Shown one piece after another: positions 1-5,614 of a stretch of 6,495 nt of DNA (positions within the stretch are counted from its first letter, which is position 1; every line of letters begins with the position of its first letter). Position numbers and translations under genes: made by a program. The notes beneath the pieces are model-generated. The model was not told the DNA's origin. It did no database searches and worked only from the letters and a program-made list of their open reading frames with translations. The stretch comes from Flavobacteriales bacterium (GTDB lineage: Bacteria > Bacteroidota > Bacteroidia > Flavobacteriales > BACL11). The stretch is taken from positions 1 through 6,495 of the forward strand of contig JABGXK010000294.1 of the NCBI GenBank assembly GCA_018675825.1. Direction: 5' to 3'.

Positions 1-1222
1 TAGCTTTTTCAAGATCTTTTTTTATTTTTTTTATTTTAGTGTTATTTCTGTCTATTGTACTAATTAAATTTTTAATTTCTTTTTGATTATTAGTAAAGTT
101 TTGTGATTGTTCCTTATTAATATTTTTAGTTTCAAACATCTGTTTTTCTAAAGATGAATAATCTAGTTTATTTTTTATTAAATCTCTATTTAATTTTGTA
201 TTATCTATAGATAAAATATTATTATTATCTTTAAATACTTTTAGTTGTTTTTTGCTTTGCTCTAAATTATCTTTTAATACTTTAATCTCAGAGTTAAGGT
301 TTTCTTCATTTCCATCAATTTCTTTTAACAAGTTTTTAAATTGTTGGATTTTATATTCACTCTCTTTAAGCTTTCTTTCTTTTAATGTAATCTCTTCAAT
401 TTTAATATTTAATTTATTGTTTAATAAGTCTATTGTATTTTGCAAGTTACTTATTGTATCAATATAATGAGAATTGGTGCTTTCATTTTCCTCCCTTTTC
501 TCTTCTAAGTTATTTTTGATATTTATATTAGTTAAACTATTTTTTTCTAAAGATTCTTGATTATTTAAAAGTTCTTTATTACTATTTAAATAATAATATG
601 AGACTCTTGCTTTAGAGTTTGGTCCAATCATCAAGCCAGAATAGCCCTCTTTATTTATTTTTAAATCAAAATTTTCAATAAATTTTCCATTAATTTTTAA
701 TTTAATTTGATTTTTATTGTCAATAATTTCTAGAATATTATATTCATTTTCTTTATTTATATTTTTATTTCTAACCCATCCATTTTTTCTTTTTTTGCCA
801 GTTAGATATTTATAATTATTAGTATTAAGTTGTTTAACTCTATATTCACCATTTCTATTAATTTCTATTACTAAGGCTTTAGTAAAATTTCTATTTGCAC
901 TAGTGATAATACCTATACAAGCATTTTTATCTTTTGAAGGACCAAGTTTAAGTGATGTCTTTAAATATGAATCTTCAGTTAAGCTTTTTTCAATAATTAT
1001 GGCGTATTCACTTTTTGTATTTTCTCTTATTATAAGATATTCATTTTCATCTATAATAAAATAATTATCATTTTCTCTAACAATAGGAAAGTCATGATCT
1101 TCACTAGTAAAATCTGTATTAAGGATTCTGTATTTAAATTCCTTGCTTGTAATCTCTTGTGCATTTGTACTGTTTGCATATAGAAATAAAAGGATTATTA
1201 AATTTTTAATAGTGTTTCTCAT
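1..1222 (-). CDS. Secreted jelly-roll-like plus coiled-coil protein, 3' end outside window
   Basis: The minus-strand frame is open from an ATG at 1222-1220 through 407 codons to the left edge without a stop, so the C-terminus is missing. Residues 1-21 form a signal peptide: an Arg/Lys start, the hydrophobic run NLIILLFLYA, and a likely cut after STNA before Gln22, so the product is exported. Residues of about 25-210 are beta-rich. They carry a Trp (W149), the strand KLKINGKFIENF (174-185) and GYSGLMIGP (193-201), a pattern like the LamG/DUF1080-type concanavalin A-like folds of Bacteroidota; this fold call is inference. From about residue 254 to the edge the chain is charged, Lys/Asn/Glu/Leu-rich and proline-free, consistent with a long coiled coil. 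The start is supported by the signal peptide directly after it, nine A residues before ATG, and a TAnnTTTG box. I do not recognise the gene; a stalk-like envelope protein is one guess. It is divergent from the lipoprotein gene at 1288. Confidence 0.85.
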   Translation of the reverse strand, partial: MRNTIKNLIILLFLYANSTNAQEITSKEFKYRILNTDFTSEDHDFPIVRENDNYFIIDENEYLIIRENTKSEYAIIIEKSLTEDSYLKTSLKLGPSKDKNACIGIITSANRNFTKALVIEINRNGEYRVKQLNTNNYKYLTGKKRKNGWVRNKNINKENEYNILEIIDNKNQIKLKINGKFIENFDLKINKEGYSGLMIGPNSKARVSYYYLNSNKELLNNQESLEKNSLTNINIKNNLEEKREENESTNSHYIDTISNLQNTIDLLNNKLNIKIEEITLKERKLKESEYKIQQFKNLLKEIDGNEENLNSEIKVLKDNLEQSKKQLKVFKDNNNILSIDNTKLNRDLIKNKLDYSSLEKQMFETKNINKEQSQNFTNNQKEIKNLISTIDRNNTKIKKIKKDLEKA

Positions 1223-1233
1223 TTTTTTTTTAG

Positions 1234-1241
1234 CAAATTTA
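1234..1241 (-). promoter_or_regulatory. Candidate Bacteroidota -7 promoter box for the leftward secreted protein gene
   Basis: On the minus strand this reads TAAATTTG, an exact match to the Bacteroidota sigma-ABfr -7 consensus TAnnTTTG, followed by C and an A-run. It ends 11 bases before the ATG at 1222, implying a 5' leader of only a few bases. I see no good -33 TTTG at the usual 19-21 base spacing, which lowers confidence. AT-rich DNA produces such boxes by chance fairly often, but placement in a 65-base divergent gap favours a real site. Confidence 0.5.
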
Positions 1242-1274
1242 CAAATATTGCACTTATCATATAATTTAAATCAA

Positions 1275-1282
1275 TAAGTTTG
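1275..1282 (+). promoter_or_regulatory. Candidate Bacteroidota -7 promoter box for the lipoprotein gene
   Basis: The plus strand reads TAAGTTTG, an exact match to TAnnTTTG, and ends five bases before the ATG at 1288. The nearest upstream -33-like ATTG is at 1247-1250, leaving 24 bases between elements, slightly longer than the usual 19-21. If used, transcription would start at or next to the A of the start codon, giving a leaderless or nearly leaderless mRNA. No ribosome binding site is present, which is compatible with that. Confidence 0.5.
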
Positions 1283-1287
1283 CATCT

Positions 1288-2271
1288 ATGAAATATTTTT
1301 TTTTATCAATCTTAATTTTATTGTCTATTTCTTCTTGTGAAACTGACTTTGATGTAAATGCTAATTGGGAGGATGTAACAATTGTATATGGTTTAATTGA
1401 TCCAAATGAAGAGATTCAACTCGTTAAGATTAATAAAGCATATTTGGGTGAGGGAGATGCTATTGAGATGGCTTCAATTTCTGATTCAACTAATTATAAT
1501 CCATCAGATATTAGGGTTACCTTGTATAGGATTAAAGAGATTTCTTTTAATCAATATGATACTTTATCTTCTGTCATTTTAAATGACACTATACTTGAAA
1601 AGGATGATGGTCTTTTCTCAATTGATAATAATATTATTTATACATTTAGTAAACCAGAATCTTTTTATAATACTAATTCTATATATTCTCTTGAAGTCAT
1701 TAATCTATCTTCTGGGCATATGGTAACATCAAAAACTGAAATTATTAATAATTTTAGTTTTGAATCTCTTAACTCAAGTTTTCAATGGGGTTTATATAAT
1801 GAAGAACTTGGTGATAGTTTAATGTTTAGAACAAAGACTATTGAATGGACAAAATCAAATAATGGTGAAATTTATCAGCTTGATGTTCTTATTAATTATA
1901 TTGAAAATAATGATACTATCAGTCTGATTTGGAGTCAACCTTTAATTGAATATTCAAGCGGTAATATGACTACAAAAATTAAGGGTAATCTATTTTTTGA
2001 TTTTCTTTCAAGTAATCTTTCTAATAATACAACAAAACAATTTCTGAATTTAGATTTAGTAATGACTGTAGGTACTGATGATTTAAAAACTTATATTAAT
2101 GTTAATAAGCCTTTTTCTGGAATAGTTCAAGAAAGACCAGCATTTAGTAATATTGGTAATGGGATTGGCTTATTTTCTTCTAGATATACATATGATCAAA
2201 TTAATGGTATTGAATTGAATAACAGTACGCTTAATTACATTATAGATGAGTTGGAGCTTGGTTTTGAATAA
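1288..2271 (+). CDS. Hypothetical outer-envelope lipoprotein, DUF4249-like
   Basis: This is a complete 327-residue protein. Residues 1-17 form a type II (lipoprotein) signal peptide: MKYFFLSILILLSISSC with a lipobox-like ISSC, so Cys17 would be lipidated and the mature protein starts CETDFD. The first mature segment has VYGLIDPNEEIQ (33-44) and INKAYLGEGDA (48-58), followed by a strand VTLYRI (77-82) and DGLFSI and YSLEVI segments. That layout resembles the N-terminal domain of Bacteroidota DUF4249-type surface lipoproteins, but I cannot confirm the family. The rest is beta-strand-like, rich in Asn, Ser and Ile, with no catalytic motif I recognise. The acidic residues after Cys17 could act as a surface-export signal of the Bacteroidota type (inference). 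It stands alone: divergent from the coiled-coil protein upstream and 140 bases before dnaK in the same direction. Function unknown; being a lipoprotein is the secure part. Confidence 0.85.
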   Translation: MKYFFLSILILLSISSCETDFDVNANWEDVTIVYGLIDPNEEIQLVKINKAYLGEGDAIEMASISDSTNYNPSDIRVTLYRIKEISFNQYDTLSSVILNDTILEKDDGLFSIDNNIIYTFSKPESFYNTNSIYSLEVINLSSGHMVTSKTEIINNFSFESLNSSFQWGLYNEELGDSLMFRTKTIEWTKSNNGEIYQLDVLINYIENNDTISLIWSQPLIEYSSGNMTTKIKGNLFFDFLSSNLSNNTTKQFLNLDLVMTVGTDDLKTYINVNKPFSGIVQERPAFSNIGNGIGLFSSRYTYDQINGIELNNSTLNYIIDELELGFE

Positions 2272-2287
2272 ATGACATATTGTCATT
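2271..2287. repeat. Short perfect inverted repeat overlapping the lipoprotein stop codon
   Basis: AATGACA (2271-2277) and TGTCATT (2281-2287) are exact reverse complements separated by TAT. The first base is the last base of the lipoprotein TAA stop. It could be a weak transcription terminator or mRNA-end hairpin, but the loop is small, the stem has only two G-C pairs, and no proper T-run follows. It could also be a palindromic operator of the TGACA-n3-TGTCA kind, about 35 bases upstream of the candidate dnaK -35 element. The symmetry is directly seen; either role is inference. Confidence 0.45.
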
Positions 2288-2321
2288 ATTTGACTAGTTT
2301 ATCTTTCTTATATCTCCTCTT

Positions 2322-2351
2322 TTGTCAGTCTCTTAATAAAATTTTTATAAT
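2322..2351 (+). promoter_or_regulatory. Candidate dnaK promoter
   Basis: TTGTCA (2322-2327) and TATAAT (2346-2351) are separated by 18 bases, which reads like a classic sigma-70 -35/-10 pair. In Bacteroidota terms it is TTTG (2321-2324), 21 bases, then TATAATGG, a four-of-six match to TAnnTTTG. Transcription would start near 2358 and leave a leader of about 54 bases. The rest of the 140-base gap is A/T-rich. I see no CIRCE element (TTAGCACTC-n9-GAGTGCTAA), so HrcA control is not indicated. Confidence 0.35.
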
Positions 2352-2411
2352 GGAATAGTAATTGCAATATTGAGTTATTGAAACAAATTATAAAATTTAA
2401 ATAAAAATAAA

Positions 2412-4319
2412 ATGAGTAAAATTATTGGTATTGACTTAGGAACAACAAATTCATGTGTTTCTGTAATGGAAGGAAATGAACCTGTTGTTATTCCAAATGC
2501 TGAAGGTGGCAGAACGACTCCTTCAATAGTAGCCTTTATAGAAGGCGGAGAAAGAAAGGTAGGAGATAGCGCAAAACGTCAAGCTATCACAAATCCAGAA
2601 AAAACAATTTCATCAATAAAGAGATTTATGGGAGAAAGTTTTTCTGCAATGAGTAAAGAAATTAAAAATGTTTCCTATAAGGTTGTAAAAGGTGATAACA
2701 ATACACCTAGGGTTAAGATTGATGATAGATTATATACTCCACAAGAAATTTCTGCAATGGTTCTTCAAAAAATGAAGAAAACCGCTGAGGATTATCTTGG
2801 TCAAACTGTTACTGAAGCTGTTGTCACTGTTCCTGCATATTTTAATGATGCTCAAAGACAAGCTACAAAAGAAGCTGGTGAGATAGCTGGTCTAACTGTG
2901 AAAAGAATTATTAATGAGCCTACAGCCGCAGCATTGGCTTATGGACTTGATAAATCAGATAAAGATAGAACTATTGCTGTTTTTGATTTAGGTGGTGGGA
3001 CATTTGATATATCTATCCTTGAGCTTGGAGATGGCGTTTTTGAAGTTAAATCTACTAATGGGGATACTCATTTAGGGGGAGATGATTTTGATCAGGTAAT
3101 TATTGATTGGTTAGCTGAAGAATTTAAGAAAGATGAAAAAATGGATTTAAGAGATGATCCTATGGCATTACAGCGTCTGAAAGAGGCGGCAGAAAAGGCA
3201 AAGGTTGAATTATCAAGCTCTACACAAACTGAAATTAATCTACCTTATGTTACTGCTACAGCTTCAGGTCCTAAACATCTTGTTAGAACTCTAACAAGAT
3301 CACAATTTGAACAATTAGCAGATACTTTGATCCAAAATACTATTAAACCTTGTCAGAGTGCCTTAAAAGATGCCGGTATGACTGCTTCTGATATTGATGA
3401 AGTTATCTTAGTAGGTGGTTCTACAAGAATGCCTGCAATTCAAGATGTTGTTGCAAAGCATTTTAAGAAAGCTCCTTCAAAAGGAGTTAATCCTGATGAA
3501 GTTGTTGCTGTTGGTGCTGCTATTCAAGGTGGCGTTTTATCTGGGGATGTTAAAGACGTATTACTATTAGATGTTACTCCTCTATCACTTGGAATTGAGA
3601 CAATGGGTGGTGTTATGACTAGGTTAATTGATTCTAATACTACAATTCCTACTAAGAAGTCTGAAGTTTTTTCTACTGCTGCTGATAATCAGCCTGCTGT
3701 AGATATTCATGTACTTCAAGGAGAGCGACCAATGGCTACTGATAATAAGTCTATAGGAAGATTCCAATTGTCTGATATTCCACCATCTCCAAGAGGAGTC
3801 CCTCAAATTGAGGTTACTTTTGATATTGATGCCAATGGAATTTTAAATGTTTCAGCTAAAGATAAAGCTACAGGCAAGGAACAGCATATTAAGATAGAGG
3901 CTTCATCTGGTCTTTCTGAAGCAGAAATTGATAAAATGAAAAAGGAGGCAGAAGCTAATGCAGATGCTGATAAGAGTGCTAAGGAAAATATTGATAAAAT
4001 TAATGGTGCTGATGCTATGATCTTTCAGACAGAGAAACAATTAAAAGAATTTGGTGATAAATTATCAGATGATAAGAAAGCTCCTATAGAAGAAGCCCTT
4101 GCGGAGCTTAAAACTGCACATTCAGTTAAAGATCTAAATCAAATAGATGCAGCAATGGAAAAAATAAATGCTGCATGGAAAGTAGCTTCAGAAGAAATGT
4201 ATAAAGCTACTGAAGAGGCTAAGGGATCTGAAAATTCTGGACCTGAAGCATCTACTGAGTCAAATTCAGATGATGTTACTGATGTAGATTTTGAAGAAGT
4301 AGAAGATGATAAAAAATAA
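2412..4319 (+). CDS. dnaK: Molecular chaperone DnaK (Hsp70)
   Basis: This is a complete 635-residue cytoplasmic Hsp70, within the usual 630-640 for bacteria. It folds and refolds client proteins in an ATP cycle normally driven by DnaJ and GrpE, neither of which is encoded here. All three family signatures are present: IDLGTTNS (7-14), VFDLGGGTFD (190-199) and VGGSTRMP (334-341). The interdomain linker is VLLLDVTPLSLG (383-394). The substrate-binding beta domain runs to roughly residue 500, followed by the helical lid, and the chain ends in an acidic tail with DVDFEEVEDDKK. The start is unambiguous because MSKIIGIDLG is the canonical N-terminus. It is preceded by AAATAAAAATAAA and no Shine-Dalgarno sequence. 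The gene is visibly less AT-rich than its neighbours, as expected for a conserved, highly expressed gene. It is probably monocistronic, ended by the hairpin at 4339-4374. Confidence 0.98.
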   Translation: MSKIIGIDLGTTNSCVSVMEGNEPVVIPNAEGGRTTPSIVAFIEGGERKVGDSAKRQAITNPEKTISSIKRFMGESFSAMSKEIKNVSYKVVKGDNNTPRVKIDDRLYTPQEISAMVLQKMKKTAEDYLGQTVTEAVVTVPAYFNDAQRQATKEAGEIAGLTVKRIINEPTAAALAYGLDKSDKDRTIAVFDLGGGTFDISILELGDGVFEVKSTNGDTHLGGDDFDQVIIDWLAEEFKKDEKMDLRDDPMALQRLKEAAEKAKVELSSSTQTEINLPYVTATASGPKHLVRTLTRSQFEQLADTLIQNTIKPCQSALKDAGMTASDIDEVILVGGSTRMPAIQDVVAKHFKKAPSKGVNPDEVVAVGAAIQGGVLSGDVKDVLLLDVTPLSLGIETMGGVMTRLIDSNTTIPTKKSEVFSTAADNQPAVDIHVLQGERPMATDNKSIGRFQLSDIPPSPRGVPQIEVTFDIDANGILNVSAKDKATGKEQHIKIEASSGLSEAEIDKMKKEAEANADADKSAKENIDKINGADAMIFQTEKQLKEFGDKLSDDKKAPIEEALAELKTAHSVKDLNQIDAAMEKINAAWKVASEEMYKATEEAKGSENSGPEASTESNSDDVTDVDFEEVEDDKK

Positions 4320-4338
4320 TTGTTAATTGTATGTACTT

Positions 4339-4374
4339 ATAGAAAAGGCTCTTTTTAAAAAGAGTCTTTTCTAT
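4339..4374. terminator. Bidirectional intrinsic terminator between dnaK and the SGNH hydrolase gene
   Basis: Two 18-base arms (4339-4356 and 4357-4374) form an inverted repeat with a single G/T mismatch (a G-U wobble in one RNA orientation). The core is AAAAGGCTCTTTTT followed by AAAAAGAGTCTTTT. The A-rich and T-rich flanks of the stem, and TTTT at 4374-4377, give a U-rich tail in the plus direction; the minus direction ends in a similar CTTTTCTAT. It lies 20 bases past the dnaK stop and its right end covers the TAG stop of the convergent hydrolase gene (4371-4373). It should therefore stop transcription from both sides. Confidence 0.85.
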
Positions 4375-5021
4375 TTTAAAACATTTAATAAGATCTCTTC
4401 CATTTTTTTATAACCCATTTTATTTGGATGAACTAAATCATTATAGGATGTATATTCTGGTGCTTTTAAACCACCTTCAGTATCTACCATTTCTGAATAA
4501 TAATCTAGATAGATAATTTTATTTTCTTTACAATATTGATATAATAAAAAATTTAGTGACTTTATTTTTCTTCTAGTATCTTTTATGGATCCATTCCAAG
4601 GAATATATTTTGCTGGTAATACAGAACAAATTATAACATTAATATTATTTGTTCGAGCATGATTAGACATTTTAATTATATTCTTTGAAATATCTTTAAT
4701 AGAAATTGGTCCAGTATTTCTTGCTATATCATTTATTCCCGCTAATATAACAACTGAATTTGGTTTTTCATTAATAACATCTACTTTAAATCTTTTTAAC
4801 ATTTGTGTAGTAGTTTGGCCACTGACACCCTTATTGATATAAGATGGATTTAAGAAAAATAAATTAGAATATTTAGGCCAAAATTCTGTAATAGAATTTC
4901 CCATAAATACTATTTTATTATTTTCTTCTGATTCTTGTTTTTTTTCTTGGGATTGAGCTTTAAAAAACATAAGAAATACAAATATTAATATTATTAAATT
5001 ATAATATGTTTTTTTATTCAT
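4371..5021 (-). CDS. Secreted SGNH/GDSL-family hydrolase (probable acyl- or acetylesterase)
   Basis: This is a complete 216-residue protein. Residues 1-24 form a signal peptide (Lys3-Lys4, hydrophobic run NLIILIFVFLMFF, then AQS before Gln25), so it acts outside the cytoplasm. The SGNH blocks are all visible: block I GNSIT with the nucleophile Ser43 (Asn in place of the usual GDS Asp, common in this branch); block II NKGVSGQTT with Gly65 and Gly68; block III LAGIND with Gly95 and Asn97; block V DLVHPN with Asp195 and His198 completing the triad. The pattern matches a Bacteroidota family related to platelet-activating-factor acetylhydrolase and carbohydrate acetylesterases. The ester substrate cannot be read from sequence. 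The ATG overlaps the TAA stop of the membrane protein gene by one base (TAATG), pointing to translational coupling. It is the last gene of the three-gene unit, and its TAG stop lies inside the terminator hairpin. Confidence 0.93.
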   Translation of the reverse strand: MNKKTYYNLIILIFVFLMFFKAQSQEKKQESEENNKIVFMGNSITEFWPKYSNLFFLNPSYINKGVSGQTTTQMLKRFKVDVINEKPNSVVILAGINDIARNTGPISIKDISKNIIKMSNHARTNNINVIICSVLPAKYIPWNGSIKDTRRKIKSLNFLLYQYCKENKIIYLDYYSEMVDTEGGLKAPEYTSYNDLVHPNKMGYKKMEEILLNVLK

Positions 5022-5608
5022 TAGTAGTGTTTATGTTTTTGAAAAGATCTTACTAAAAATATAATTATTAATACTTCAATGATTAATAGAAAATAGTGAA
5101 TGAAAAAAACCTTAGTTTTATCATCAATTATATTAAATTGATATTCAATATATATATTGAAAAGAAAAGAAATAACTAAACCAATTAGATATCCTAATTG
5201 TTTAGCAATATCTACTTGGGATAGAATTTTATCTTTTTTTAGAAGAAGAGTTTCCACTCTTACTAAATATGATCCAAATATAAAAGTAATTTGATAGCCA
5301 ATATAGTATCCTAATGCTATTTCAAAATTAAAAGAGAAGAAGAGGAAAGTAATTACAACTAAGAATATTATTGATTCAACAAATAAAGATATCCTATAGA
5401 AATAAGTGATATTAAGGATTTTTGAATATAATGCAGCAACAATAAGCATTGAAATTGCTAGAAAGATACCTCCCTGAGAGTATATGATAACTTTTAGTGG
5501 TTGATAAACGATAAATGTTACTCCTATAGAAACCCCAAGAAATAGGGAGTTAAGAAACTTATATATAATAAAATTCTTATTATTTATTCTTAAGTTACTA
5601 GCATTCAT
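5021..5608 (-). CDS. Six-helix integral membrane protein, resembling half an MFS transporter
   Basis: This is a complete 195-residue, very hydrophobic protein with no signal peptide. Six likely membrane helices lie near residues 16-35, 46-63, 73-92, 96-115, 136-153 and 168-187. The loop between helices 4 and 5 has SYLVRVETLLLKKDK, then QVDIAKQLGYLIGL leading into helix 5. The charged VRxE loop and the KQxGYLxG helix recall one half of a major facilitator transporter, but I cannot assign it to a named family. An inner-membrane location is expected. The ATG at 5608-5606 lies six bases after the GAPDH stop, with no Shine-Dalgarno sequence, and the stop overlaps the next gene by one base. This spacing implies co-transcription with both neighbours. 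If it is a transporter half it would need to pair with itself or another protein; a non-transport role is equally open. Function unknown. Confidence 0.8.
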   Translation of the reverse strand: MNASNLRINNKNFIIYKFLNSLFLGVSIGVTFIVYQPLKVIIYSQGGIFLAISMLIVAALYSKILNITYFYRISLFVESIIFLVVITFLFFSFNFEIALGYYIGYQITFIFGSYLVRVETLLLKKDKILSQVDIAKQLGYLIGLVISFLFNIYIEYQFNIIDDKTKVFFIHYFLLIIEVLIIIFLVRSFQKHKHY

Positions 5609-5614
5609 TTATAT

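Noticed and set aside
252..467. 71-residue plus-strand open frame rich in Ser, Phe and Leu
   Set aside because: It is antisense to the coiled-coil region of the minus-strand secreted protein; the apparent hydrophobic protein is the reverse reading of Lys/Glu/Asn codons.
1397..1582. 61-residue plus-strand open frame
   Set aside because: It lies inside the lipoprotein gene in another frame, with no start signal or recognisable domain.
2361..2373. Small AT-rich palindromes (ATTGCAAT and CAATATTG) in the dnaK leader
   Set aside because: Eight-base symmetric strings are expected by chance in DNA this AT-rich, and nothing nearby supports a function.
3624..3806. 60-residue minus-strand open frame
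   Set aside because: It is antisense to the conserved substrate-binding domain of dnaK; low-complexity Ser/Arg/Leu product.
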